64,000 nt of DNA, from the NCBI GenBank assembly GCA_944548615.1, contig OX155976.1, positions 3,052,442 through 3,116,441 of the forward strand, written 5' to 3'. A program made the position numbers and the translations under genes. The stretch comes from Micropterix aruncella. Its lineage: Eukaryota; Arthropoda; Insecta; Lepidoptera; Micropterigidae. This document shows, piece by piece, positions 53,757-63,886 of this stretch. The notes beneath the pieces were generated by a model. That model did not search any database. It saw only the letters and a list, made by a program, of their open reading frames with translations, and was not told where the DNA came from. How positions within the stretch are numbered: position 1 is the first letter of the stretch; each line of letters starts with the position of its first letter.

Positions 53757-56700
53757 CGTAATAAAATAAATACAAACGGAGCTGCCATGGAATTCACCGA
53801 CCGGAGTCGGGCCCATCATAATACTATTTTTTTTTACACTTCTGGGGAGTGAGCAGTGGATTCCGGACTTACGAACCGGCTGTGGTAGGTTTAGGACAGC
53901 TGTCTTGCCACATGTGAGCGTTCACCTTGCCACCCATTCACTCCCCCTTCGAAGCCATAGAATTTGAGATGCGCAAATCGCAGTTTTAGATAATTTTTCT
54001 AAGAAAGAGTTGATTATTTTTCTGGAAAGGCCAAGATCTTTAAAGAGGTGAAATAGAGATTTAGCTGGCAGGCCACGAGCGCCAACTTCCACCGCGTGAA
54101 GGTGAACAGTGAAGCCGTTCCGGGTTACGGCATTTGCGAGATCATGGTATTTATTTAATTTGTACTCGTGGTCTTTTGGGATATTTGATTCCCATGGAAC
54201 AGTTAATTCTACGATAAGAGCCACCTTCCGAGATAGAGAGTAAAGAGTTATATCTGGACGGAGGGCTGTGCATCCGAGACTTTCAGGGAATTTATACTGC
54301 TTAGAGACCGAATCAACCTCCAGAATCCAATCTGTAGCTTTCTCGATTATTGAGAAAGGTTTTGTAGTTAAATGTTTTTTGCCTTTAGAGCCATCCCGCA
54401 CAAACTGTATTGGGGGTTTGGAGGATACTGTCAAACCCTTGTTGGCACGAGCCACTGAGAGACTAATTACCTCGCGAATAACAGCGAGAACTTTGTCATG
54501 GCGGTAAGTGTACCGTCCTTGATCTAAGGCCACCTTGCAGCCAGCTAGAATGTGCCTAGCTGTGCAAGGGGTATTGCTACAGAGGGGACAAGAACTATCC
54601 TCGGCAAAGCTCCAACGAGCGAGGTTACTGGGGTCTGGAAGTGTATGCTGAAAGGCATTCAAATAAAATTTCAGCATCTCTGGCGTCCAGTCATAGAGCA
54701 TTACCTTCCAGTGCATTGGAGGCGGAATGCAAAAGTCACCAATTGTTGTCCAATCATTCTGGCATTGAAGGCCAATAGCATGAGCCATACTCTTGCTGTC
54801 ATAATCTCCCCGCAAAAGAGACTTCTTCAAGTCCACGTCGCTCGTGGTTGTACTGCCATACCCCAGACCAGTGCCATTCTGGCTGATTCCAGTAAGGAAC
54901 CTTTTGTGGAAGTCTACGCGGGCTTGTAGTTCATTTGAATCACTACAGCCACTTATTACGTGCTTCGATATTGCCGGATCTTTGGAATTGCACAGAATCG
55001 AATTTTTGGTTATTCTGGAGTTGGCGTAGAGCAGAGAGGGCAGTTTAAGCGCTAGCCCAAAATTTTGTTTGGACCTGAAGAGAGTCGAGGGGTCAGCTGG
55101 TTTGGCTAAGGACAGCCAGGATTTTAAACTAGCTGTCACCAGTGCATCTAGACGGGACAGTTGGGTTTTGGTAAAATCGTAAATAAGAAAGGGCCATGAC
55201 AAATGTGACGTTAGATAATTGTCATAGATCCAGGCCTTACGAGGGCCAGAAATTAGCAAGGCATCTATTTTCGCCAGGCAACTTTTGAAATGCTCTATAA
55301 CATGATCGCCCGAGACGTCTTTTCCCTGATGGGTGATTTTTCTGCCGAGGAATTTGAAATGATTGTTTGGGTCTATAAGGGAGATATTAGAGCCCTTATA
55401 GACCAATTTGGGGTCATAGGATGTAAATTTTGTGCCCATGCGGGCGAGTCCAAGGCAAAAACATTTGGAGGGCTTCACTTTTATACAGCCTGACCAGTCG
55501 CAGAAAAGCTCCACTTTCTGTAATAGCAGGGAAAGCTGCTTGGGGCTTCTGGTAATGAAAGTTAGGTCGTCGGCAAAAGCGAGGCACGACGAGGTGTATT
55601 GGCCGTCTGTTTTAAAACGGTAGCCCCACTTCCTGTCAAACTGGCTCAGGCTTTCCAGAAGTATATTAAAAACTATATTAAAAATCGTCGGGGAGAGGCA
55701 ACAGCCCTGAAATAGTCCAATTGAATATGGTATAGAGCGGGTAGTCCATTCTTGCGTTTTAACATGGAAAGTCAGACAGTTGTAGTAGGAGGCTACAATG
55801 TCACGCACGACTGGTGGGAAGTTGTACCAGCGGAGTGCAAAGTGGAGGAGACTGTGTCGGACTGACCCAAAGGCATTCTCTAGGTCGAGCCAGCATACAT
55901 TGATTTGGCGTTCGTGCTGTCTCGCATCCTTGATGGCAGCAGCCAGGAGAGAGTTGTGCTCGAGGCAGCCCGAGACGCCGCGCATGAAGCCTTTTTGAAC
56001 TGATACTCCAAGGTACTCATTCCGGTGCATGAATTCGCTCATCCTCGTGTGGACTATGCTAAAAAAGATTTTGGCCACAGTGTCTGTGAGAGCAATGGGC
56101 CGAGCGTCCTTTGGTCCGGTGCAAACTGGGACCTTCGGAATTAAGATGACTGTCGCTCGGCCAAAATTCTGTGGGACTACACCGCTATTCCATATATTTC
56201 GGAAGATGGATCCTAAATATTGCAGAAGGCAGGGGCATTTTTTGTATACTAAATAGGGAATACCATCGGGACCCGGAGTAGAGCCCGACGGCTTCCTCTT
56301 TACTTGATTAAGAATCTCATCTAGTGATGGAGGTTGAGAAGCAAAAGCTACCGTAGGCAGGGGCGGAGGTGTAATGCCCGGCGGAGGGCTGTAATTATGG
56401 AGCCGCATTGGGTCCTCATACGTGGTCGAAAAGTATTCCGTGGCCATATCTTCCGGGATTTGGATTTTTCCCTTGGCGGCAGACAAAACCGTTTTGCTGT
56501 AGTTAAAACGGTTTTTGTCGAACCGGGCTTTCTCTTTGGATTTGAGAAATGCTGCCTTGCGCTTGTCGTTTTGCGTTGCTACGCTCTGTATGAGTTTTAG
56601 TATAGAGCGGTACGCGCGCGAGAAGTTGTGGCAGAGGGCTTTATCCCCGGCTTTCTTGGCTTCACGTAACTGGCGACGAAGTAGCCGCTTTTGCCTACGG

Positions 56701-56966
56701 AGCTTTGCCTTAAATGCGTTTTCTCTGTGAACCGGGTCGACATGGGTAGATTTTGGGTAAACACCCGAGAAGTATTCATGGACCGCCACCTGGAAGGATG
56801 ACAGCTGGACGCTGGCAGGGGCATTACGGTTCACAGAGTGGTCAAGAATAGAAGTTAAATTATTATTATGAAATTCCCAGTCCTCTTTCGCAAGTGAAGG
56901 GAATTTTAGAGGAGGGAAGGCGGCTTGCTCCCGAACAGTAATATTATTTTCTAATTCTAACGCATC
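53757..56966 (-). mobile_element. R2-like LINE with restriction-like endonuclease (copy H4)
   Basis: The element runs in the same direction as KDM5, inside the intron between exons 1 and 2. It has a long open frame and a ~165-bp 3' tail ending GCAGCTCCGTTTGTATTTAT. The 5' side lacks a start codon and N-terminal zinc fingers, so it is truncated. Three other tails of the family are in the window. No target duplication was identified. Confidence 0.93.
53922..56966 (-). CDS. R2-like LINE polyprotein (RT plus restriction-like endonuclease), 5'-truncated
   Basis: The frame is open for 1,014 codons from a TAG at 56967-56969 to the stop at 53922. No ATG supports a start; a GTG at 56832 is the first alternative. 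A basic region (KLRRQKRLLRRQLREAKKAG) precedes the RT. RT motifs: GPDGIPYLVYKKC, WLDLENAFGSV (about residue 360), GLFQGCCLSPTIFN and AFADDLTFITRS (about residue 465). The C-terminus has the zinc-knuckle CPLC...C...H...C (about residues 793-810), RHDKVL, then RPDITLYS and ELTVPWE (about residues 900-925), the PD-(D/E)XK-type nuclease of R2/Hero-like LINEs. Such proteins nick the target and prime cDNA synthesis there. The lack of stops suggests a young insertion. Confidence 0.93.
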   Translation of the reverse strand, partial: DALELENNITVREQAAFPPLKFPSLAKEDWEFHNNNLTSILDHSVNRNAPASVQLSSFQVAVHEYFSGVYPKSTHVDPVHRENAFKAKLRRQKRLLRRQLREAKKAGDKALCHNFSRAYRSILKLIQSVATQNDKRKAAFLKSKEKARFDKNRFNYSKTVLSAAKGKIQIPEDMATEYFSTTYEDPMRLHNYSPPPGITPPPLPTVAFASQPPSLDEILNQVKRKPSGSTPGPDGIPYLVYKKCPCLLQYLGSIFRNIWNSGVVPQNFGRATVILIPKVPVCTGPKDARPIALTDTVAKIFFSIVHTRMSEFMHRNEYLGVSVQKGFMRGVSGCLEHNSLLAAAIKDARQHERQINVCWLDLENAFGSVRHSLLHFALRWYNFPPVVRDIVASYYNCLTFHVKTQEWTTRSIPYSIGLFQGCCLSPTIFNIVFNILLESLSQFDRKWGYRFKTDGQYTSSCLAFADDLTFITRSPKQLSLLLQKVELFCDWSGCIKVKPSKCFCLGLARMGTKFTSYDPKLVYKGSNISLIDPNNHFKFLGRKITHQGKDVSGDHVIEHFKSCLAKIDALLISGPRKAWIYDNYLTSHLSWPFLIYDFTKTQLSRLDALVTASLKSWLSLAKPADPSTLFRSKQNFGLALKLPSLLYANSRITKNSILCNSKDPAISKHVISGCSDSNELQARVDFHKRFLTGISQNGTGLGYGSTTTSDVDLKKSLLRGDYDSKSMAHAIGLQCQNDWTTIGDFCIPPPMHWKVMLYDWTPEMLKFYLNAFQHTLPDPSNLARWSFAEDSSCPLCSNTPCTARHILAGCKVALDQGRYTYRHDKVLAVIREVISLSVARANKGLTVSSKPPIQFVRDGSKGKKHLTTKPFSIIEKATDWILEVDSVSKQYKFPESLGCTALRPDITLYSLSRKVALIVELTVPWESNIPKDHEYKLNKYHDLANAVTRNGFTVHLHAVEVGARGLPAKSLFHLFKDLGLSRKIINSFLEKLSKTAICASQILWLRRGSEWVAR

Positions 56967-56969
56967 CTA

Positions 56970-57260
56970 AAATCCATACCAAATATCTGATTATTACCAA
57001 AGATACATAGACGGCCGCTAGAATAATTTCGCTCGTCATTTTGGGGATATTTCTGGAAAATTCCATTGTCAAACATCAACCTTTTTTTTTTCGAGAAATC
57101 ATCAAATTTTTTATTGGTTTTTATGACCTAATATCTAAATATTTTTGTAAATAAATAAGCAATATGAAGTATTAACTTTGATAGAGAATCTAATAAATAT
57201 CACGATAGTATTTAAAATTTCTAAATAGGGTTCAGTATTCTTCCGTAAGACAAGTACAAG
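56970..57260. other. Unassigned KDM5 intron sequence
   Basis: No feature recognised; AT-rich. Confidence 0.45.
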
Positions 57261-57269
57261 TTAGAAATG

Positions 57270-57425
57270 CCGAGTTTTTTCACTTTTTTGAATTTCTCAT
57301 ACTTATTCATAATTATCTAATTGTTTTACAAAATGAGATTTCAATATTCTATACACAAAATTTCAATGCAATCATTGCACAGTTATTCTTTTTATGACTG
57401 CTATAGTACTTCCATAGTTATAGTA
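57270..57425 (-). mobile_element. Decayed interior of TTAA MITE family B
   Basis: TTCATAATTATCTAATTGTT, ACAAAATGAGATTTCAATAT and CAATGCAATCATTG match the interior of copy B1; neither end is kept. Confidence 0.7.
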
Positions 57426-57554
57426 ATCGCATTCAAATCAAATCGCATTTATTGTCTTCAAAAAACTTTACATTTATTTAGTAAATTTTGTCGAGTGCGG
57501 CGATATTGCAAGAAATTCCAATAAATGGCCGCGGTCTGCCATGAAATTATGCCG

Positions 57555-57655
57555 CTACTCGAAGGATTAGTATGCTTGCACAGGCCTTCTACAAACAAAT
57601 TTTTGAGGGTTTCGAAAATTTTGCATGAAATGACTGGCTTGAGAAAGGTTAGGTT
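57555..57655 (+). repeat. MITE family C-related right end
   Basis: TAGTATGCTTGCACAGGCCT to GACTGGCTTGAGAAAGGTTA matches the right part of copy C1 (4155-4239 plus). A mirrored piece lies at 58235-58290. Confidence 0.65.
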
Positions 57656-57910
57656 GCTTCCTTTGGAAAAACCAATTCTCTTAGTGTACTATTCTCCTAA
57701 TATAACTTTTGTCTCGATTCATGTAGGTAAAATCTGAGTTTTACAGAATGAAAGAAAACACTCGCTCTGTTTATTATGAGGGTCATCCAGAAAGTAAGGT
57801 TACGAAGGCTCCTGAGGCCGATAATTATCCGGCTGGGGATCAGGACAAGTAGGAAGCTGTAAAGAAGTGGCTGAAAAAGTTGGCGGCGGAGGATATACAA
57901 AAGCGTATGC

Positions 57911-58180
57911 TTAACCCTTCAGGCCTCGGCCCCTCAGCCGATTAACAAGTTGATGTCCCAAAAAATTTTTGTAAAAATTTGTAAAAAAATTTCATTATGA
58001 CACTGTCTCACCAAAACATTAATTGCTGCCAAACCACTGTAATCATAATTAAAATAAAACATATTAACATAATAAAACATAATAAAATACAACAAATTAA
58101 ATTAAAATAAAATTAAAACGGGGCTGTCACGCTAAATCGTGTTTTGGCCGATATCGGCCAATCGGGGCTCTAGGGGTTAA
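57911..58180 (-). mobile_element. TTAA-flanked MITE family D (copy 2), uninterrupted
   Basis: TTAA 57911-57914 with CCCTTCAGGCCTCGG, and TTGGCCGATATCGGCCAAT near the right end, then TAGGGG and TTAA 58177-58180. 262 bp. It shows the empty site for the Penelope-like insert in D1. Confidence 0.92.
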
Positions 58181-58320
58181 CTACATAACTATCTCGATCT
58201 CGACGGCGATTACGTTAAAAAATACCATCACACCAATTTTCGAAACCCTCAAAAATTTGTTTGTAGAAGGCCTGTGCAAGCATACTAACCCTTCGAGTAG
58301 CAGCATAAATACCAGCATAA

Positions 58321-58705
58321 ATCTTGCAAATGCCGTAACCCGGAACGGCTTCACTGTTCACCTTCACGCGGTGGAAGTTGGCGCTCGTGGCCTGCCAGCT
58401 AAATCTCTATTTCACCTCTTTAAAGATCTTGGCCTTTCCAGAAAAATAATCAACTCTTTCTTAGAAAAATTATCTAAAACTGCGATTTGCGCATCTCAAA
58501 TTCTATGGCTTCGAAGGGGGAGTGAATGGGTGGTAAGGTGAACGCTCACATGTGGCAAGACAGCTGTCCTAAACCTACCACAGCCGGTTCGTAAGTCCGG
58601 AATCCTCTGCTCACCCCCCAGAAGTGTAAAAAAAAATAGTATTATGATGGGCCCGACTCCGGTCGGTGAATTCCATGGCAGCTCCGTTTGTATTTATTTA
58701 TTGTG
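58321..58705 (+). pseudogene. R2-like LINE 3' end (copy H5)
   Basis: From NAVTRNGFTVHLHAVEVGAR the last ~75 residues of the H4 protein, ending LRRGSEWVVR at 58541, then the full 3' tail to about 58705. Nearly identical to H4. Confidence 0.92.
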
Positions 58706-58725
58706 AAGTCTCCTGTGAATTTCAA

Positions 58726-60128
58726 TTAACCCGCACAGCACGTAACATCCGATTCGGGACATCTATGTCGGCCGCCTAAAGCACGTAACATCCGATACCG
58801 GACAAAGCGCTCGCCGCTGCGAAAAATGCAATTTACGATTCGAAACGTCGTACTAATATGCTTTCTGAGCGCGCAACGATATGGCCAAAATATCTTTAAT
58901 TCAACATTTCAGTGTCGCAATATCGAACGGTGATTTAAAAAGTGAGCATAGACGTCAAAACGGCAGTGTCTATCGGCCACCGCCGCGGCCGCGTATAGTT
59001 CCGCGAAATGGTTGATTAAAACAGTGTTTTGTGCCATTTACCGGAGAACAGTGAGTAATTTGCATTTTTAAGTAGTTTAGGCATGAGGATTAGTCAATTG
59101 AGATAGTCCATTTGCTGTTTTTCACGAATTTTTAAAGAAAACACTTCGGCGACAACAAACGGCTCGCGAAAAAATGGTTGTTATTATTTTGTAATGTTTA
59201 TGAAATATCCCGATATATTGCGAAATATGACGTAATGTCGCTTTAATTTACTAACAAAATAAGTATTGCTTCATTTACATCCTAAGTTATCACATAATTG
59301 GGCGTATTTTGAAAATTATATCTAGTTTTGTAAAATGAATCGCGCAAAAGAAACTTGTTTTGATAATTACTATGAGAGAATAAAGTGCGATTTTCCATAG
59401 TTTTTCGATGAAATGTGACTCTTTGGAGTATAGTAATTAGTTATTAGATATATAATAAGTCTAGGATAAGACAATATAATTGAAAAAATCTAACGAATTT
59501 TATATTATGAGCATTCAAAGTTTATTATTAAGTTCGGACGCGGAAACTCTCAAAACTTTAGATTTTTCTATAATATCAGACAAAGCTCAAAGTTCTGGTG
59601 TGATTTCTAAGAAGTGTGATGTAGTAATAAAGTTATTTTGAAAGAATTTCATATAAAAAAATACCATAAGTAGTCACAAATTAAAAATTAAAAATTTTTT
59701 TTTTTACGAGAATACATAAAATTTTTCTTGGCTGAATAAATAAATATTTTTGTATGCAAATAAGTAAAAAAAAATATCGTTTTGGTAAAGCATTTAATAA
59801 AGAACATAACTGTATTTACAATTTTTGCATATTTTACGTATTTTGTGACAAAAAAATCGAAATGATTTTATAGGCGAGTTTTTTCAGTTTGCCAATTTTG
59901 TAATATTTATTCATTATTATCTTAATTGTTTTACGAGATAAGGTTATAATGTTTTATATGTCAAATTTCAATGCGATCATTTTTCTCTTTATCTTTTTTA
60001 AATCCATTTAGTGGTTTATAAGTTATGATCGTTTTTCTCAAGGCCGTTGACTCGCGTCGATTTTTTGCCCGAATATGTCGCGCGCAAAAGTGATAGGTGA
60101 GTTTTTACTTCGCAACAGGAGGGGTTAA
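58726..60128 (+). mobile_element. TTAA-flanked element family A (copy 4), uninterrupted
   Basis: TTAA 58726-58729 and TTAA 60125-60128; 1395 bp inside. Ends CCCGCACAGCACG and CAACAGGAGGGG. It is the reference for the nested copies at 16301-22080. No coding frame. Confidence 0.93.
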
Positions 60129-60409
60129 ATAAAAGCATGTTTCGATCCTACATAAATGTCGTAACCTTACTTTCTGGATGACCCTCGTATATGGGATGTC
60201 AACCAACCGCAATAGTCATTGATTTCATAATGAAGTGTTTTTTTTATTTTGAACCAATAGGTTTTTCAATAAAAATCCTTATGACATAACAACTATTATT
60301 TTTAGAGCAAAAAATTGATAAAGCTATTAAATTCACAGTGAATTAAAGGGGTTATGTAGTGGGTCAGAGTCAATATGGGAGTTTTTGCAGACATAATTCA
60401 TTGTAGATT

Positions 60410-60990
60410 CATTAGTTGGCAACTCTTTGCACCGGTGGCGCTGATAGCATTGACGGCGAAACTAATAGCAATCCGATACATCATTCTTCTGTTTACACAC
60501 ACTCTTTTACAGTCCATTCTGCTCGTTTATGGAATCAGCTCCCTCACTCTATCAGGCATGCACCTTCGCTGCATACTTTCAAAAAGTTGTTGAAGAAACA
60601 TTTATTTTTACACAGCTACTAACCAAATACCTCACCTTGACCTCTCCTTCATCCTTCCCTGGGCAACCTTAGCATGAGTTACTGACATATATTTGTATAA
60701 GGTTATTTTAAATTTAACTTTACTACGTCTTTGTGTATTGTAAGGTGAAAATTAGGAATTATTTTATCAAATGGTTGACTGTAAGATATCGCTATCGTGA
60801 TAAGTCCACCATTTGTGCATAAATTGTCTTTTTTATAAGACCAGTGTAATATTCATTAAGTTATGTTTTTATAGCACAATGAAGTTATTCTATTCTATTC
60901 TATAAAGAATGTTTTTTTTTATTGAATGACTGACTGATTATAAAAACTCAATAATTTAACCAATAATAACAACAATACAATTCAATGATT
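60410..60990 (+). pseudogene. Repeat family K with LINE-like C-terminus
   Basis: 60416-60622 reads SARLWNQLPHSIRHAPSLHT and FKKLLKKHLF, as at the end of many LINE polymerases. A long 3' region follows, ending with GACTGACTGATTATAAAAAC shared with 27690 and 42620. Confidence 0.65.
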
Positions 60991-61109
60991 AGTGCCATCT
61001 ATTGCATTTTTATATAGGCTGACATAACAGAGATAAAATGGATAGATAGAATGCCTATGGAATCTATTAGTCTATAAGACATCTTTATGTTAATAATATT
61101 AAAATAATA

Positions 61110-61660
61110 AGGCTCTGTATTGTTTCTAATTCAAAAAGCTTTTCACCATATCACAGAGGAACTGATGCTGAAAATCTATAAGTCATTTGTAAGACCCATT
61201 TTGGAACACGCTTATCAGATCTGGAATCCATACTTTAGGAAGGATATCGATCTTCTAGAGAAGGTCCGGCTAAGAGCGACTAAATTGCCCTTTAACTTGA
61301 AGCATCTAACATACGAGAAAAAATTGTCGGCTCTCGGTTTGACCACTCTGGAACAACGCAGGGCACGGGGTGACTTAATCGAGACATATATATTTCATCA
61401 TCACGATACGAGGAATAAATCCAATCTCCAACATAAACCGACAGCGACTTAGCAAAGTGCGATACAGTTTTATTCACCAAAATGTGTCCTTCTATAATAA
61501 GATTCCAGAGCAAATGAAAAGCTTTGGCGAGGACCAATTTAAAAAGATAATTATACATAATTTGGTAAGAAACCCAATTTATGGTATAAGGGAGTTTGAA
61601 AATTCTGAGTTTATTTTCCATGTTGACGATTAATGAAATGCGTAAAGTTTTAAACATAAC
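61110..61660 (+). pseudogene. CR1-like LINE polymerase end
   Basis: IYKSFVRPILEHAYQIWNPY, RKDIDLLEKVRLRATKL and LGLTTLEQRRARGDLIETY in one frame, then a shift to YSFIHQNVSFYNKIPEQMKS and NPIYGIREFENSEFIF ending at about 61633. Related to, but different from, the copy at 48374. Confidence 0.8.
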
Positions 61661-62213
61661 GGTATTAAGATCGCTGCCATTCTAATTTTCATATAATTTA
61701 TTATACATCTATTAATTTAAAAAAAAAAATACAAAGGCATATTGCTGGATTGACAATAAAATATATATTTTTTGATTATTCTACATAGAATTCGCATTTC
61801 TATTTTAATATATTATTCTCCCTGACTCTTAAATCACATTAGTATATTTTGATTATTTGTATGTAGGTAATATTGAATATAATATTACAGCCATGACAAC
61901 TATCACGATAGTTGTTTTTAATTCATAAATTTTCAGCATTTAATTTTGTGACGCATCCAAGTGTAGGAATGCCTATCTACTGGAGTAGTTGATTGTATTG
62001 TATTGTATAAGATCCTAACTGCATCGTATGACGTTCCTGGGTTGCAGACTATCTACACCATGAGCACTAACACACATCTGCGTGGGCATCATCTGAAACT
62101 CCAGCGTGAATCATTCCATTCAAATCCCAAGAAACATTTCCTCAGCAGTAGAGTGGTAAACGAATGGAATGCTCTCCCAACTGAAGTGATCAATGCCAAA
62201 AGTGTCTGCCAAA

Positions 62214-62263
62214 GTCCAGTTTATTTTTAAAGTCATTGGAATGACTTTAAAAATAAACTGGAC
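62214..62263. repeat. Perfect inverted duplication, 24-bp arms
   Basis: 62214-62237 and 62240-62263 are exact inverted copies with a GG spacer. The right arm is normal LINE sequence (NDFKNKLD); the left arm replaces expected coding bases. Confidence 0.92.
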
Positions 62264-62326
62264 TTATTCCACAGAAATTGTAATGCAAGCACGGACTCAG
62301 GCGCATCAGCTTAAGCTGCCTGCCTG

Positions 62327-62640
62327 TTAACCCTTGGAGTAAATGGGTATTTTCATGGATGCATCTGTCTCTTTTGCAGGATTTTCGGCGATATCGACCT
62401 TAAAGAACTATAACTACGAAACTACTACACCAATCATAAAAAGAACAACTGCACAATGATTGCATTGAAATTTCGAATATAGAATATTGAAATATCATTT
62501 TGTAAAACAATTAGATAATTATGAATAAATATGAGAACGTCAAAGAAGTGAAAAAAACGCGCGACCAGATTTGGTCGACTCGTACTCAACGGATAATTGT
62601 TTCGCGACCAGATTTGGTTGACTCATACTCAACGGGTTAA
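62327..62640 (+). mobile_element. TTAA-flanked MITE family B (copy 4)
   Basis: TTAA 62327-62330 and TTAA 62637-62640, ends CCCTTGGAGTA and TACTCAACGGG. Two copies of CGACCAGATTTGG-type motif near the right end. Confidence 0.93.
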
Positions 62641-62907
62641 ATGTATAATAATAATAATAAGACCTATGATTTAAGAATTCATGTTATTTTATACCGTATA
62701 GACATGTTTGGAGCGCCGTTTACAGTGCGCCACCATTCTGATATACAACAAAAGTTACCATCTTGAAAATATTAATAAAAGATTACTCGATAAATCCTGG
62801 TCGCCAAATTGTAATATGACATTGAGCAATACGCTATGTAATCAATACCCATATATTAAACAAATAGCCGTTTTTTGCAGCACGAAGATTGTTTCAACAT
62901 CAGCAGC

Positions 62908-63190
62908 CCTACCCCATAGCACAGTATACCAGATATAGTAGATTTTCTTAGAACAAAATTTAAATCGAAGCAAATACGTCACGAGTTGAAAGGGCCGCCA
63001 GATATCCCGCTACTCGGCCCACGCAGATACCTAAACGTTCCAAAACGTCGCCAGCTTTTACCTGCTCGTAATGCTAACCAAAGGCATTCGTCCGGATGTA
63101 CCCCTCTGCCCACATTCCCCGCACCCTGTTCCCGCAATGCCCTGTAGCTCGAGAGTAAAGCTACCGGTTGGTATACTGTGTCCATAGCAG
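62908..63190. mobile_element. MITE family F (copy 2)
   Basis: CCATAGCACAGTATACCA at the left pairs with TGGTATACTGTGTCCATAG at 63172-63190. About 280 bp, directly next to KDM5 exon 1 of the window. Confidence 0.75.
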
Positions 63191-63257
63191 AATGTCACAA
63201 GACATAATGCTATGAAAGTAGCTGAAGTAAATTGATGGGGCTTTTGAATTCTCTTAC

Positions 63258-63468
63258 CTTCGGGTAAGACGCAGGCCAGGCCGTCGATCTCCTCGCAAAA
63301 CAGCGTCAGCTCTTCGACGGTGAGCCGGTATTTAGGATCAGCCGAGGCATCCCTGTTCCTCGTCCTGGTCCGCATCTTGTTCAGGTCTAGTTGATGGATC
63401 ACCGAGGCGCATTTCTCCGCATCCTCAATCGCAATCTCCAGCGCTCGGATCAAATCGGTCTTTTGGAT
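63258..63468 (-). CDS. Kdm5: KDM5 exon 1 of window (PLU-1 region start)
   Basis: The exon is read from ATC after an acceptor CAG at 63469-63471 and ends GAA-G before a GTAAGAG donor. It encodes about 70 residues, including an ALEIAIEDAEKCASV stretch and a LTVEELTLFCEEID stretch that match the helical PLU-1 region of KDM5 proteins. The single trailing G joins exon 2 to make a glycine codon. Upstream exons with the catalytic domain lie past the window; I saw no other exon between here and 64000. Confidence 0.9.
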
Positions 63469-63479
63469 CTGAAACAGAG

Positions 63480-63886
63480 CAAAATCGTAAAATCACAAGG
63501 AATCTTTCATGCGTTAACTATTTCAATAATTCCGGTAGGAAGTGAGTGACTCAGCAATGAGTCAGGAATGTTACCAATGGTTCATTTTTATTCTTTTCTC
63601 ATACGTTTGGGATAAACCCAAAAGCTTTTGTTGAGGGGCAATTAATAGAAGGCCATAATGATATAATTCCAACATGCTATTCCAAGAAAATTATGTTAGA
63701 CATACACCAGATGTTTGCGAAACAGTCACTAATATTATTCCATCGAACCCTAGATATGGATTCACAGAACTATATGTCGTGGACGGGTGGAATTGGATCC
63801 TCTGGGAGAAGGCCTCGGGCGCTGCTAGGCAATTTGTGCATTGTGCGGCATTAAGCAATCGACTGTGCATTCTGGAAAAAAACTAG
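63480..63886. other. Unassigned KDM5 intron sequence
   Basis: I looked for a further upstream KDM5 exon here and found none; no repeat was recognised. Confidence 0.45.

Larger units (their letters stand above)
61998..62660 (+). pseudogene. CR1-like LINE 3' end, interrupted by MITE B4
   Basis: TIYTMSTNTHLRGHHLKLQR, then SRVVNEWNALPTEVINAKSV as in the copy at 48935-49190, then GCATCAGCTTAAGCTGCCTG. The MITE sits in the 3' UTR and the (TAATAA) tail follows at 62646-62660. Confidence 0.85.
12481..63468 (-). other. Kdm5: KDM5/lid histone H3K4 demethylase gene, 3' part (16 exons)
   Basis: KDM5 enzymes are nuclear 2-oxoglutarate and Fe(II)-dependent demethylases that remove di- and trimethyl marks from histone H3 lysine 4. 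This window carries only the C-terminal half or so (family length is about 1,500-1,800 residues). Sixteen exons were found by reading minus-strand peptides and locating AG/GT borders. Their lengths sum to 2769 nt, divisible by three, every junction keeps phase, and no stop occurs before 12483. Recognisable parts in order are the PLU-1 region (exons 1-5 here), PHD2 (exons 7-8), the segment after PHD2 (exon 9), an acidic DLLEV-type segment (exon 11), a Lys/Arg-rich linker (exons 12-14) and PHD3 (exons 15-16). Introns range from 88 bp to 10.5 kb and the large ones are filled with transposons. The catalytic JmjC domain is outside the window. Gene identity is secure; the exact borders in the linker are less so. 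Confidence 0.93.

Noticed and set aside
53922..56834. Start of the R2-like protein at 56834
   Set aside because: The codon there is GTG and the frame stays open to 56966; the copy is 5'-truncated, so no true start is present.
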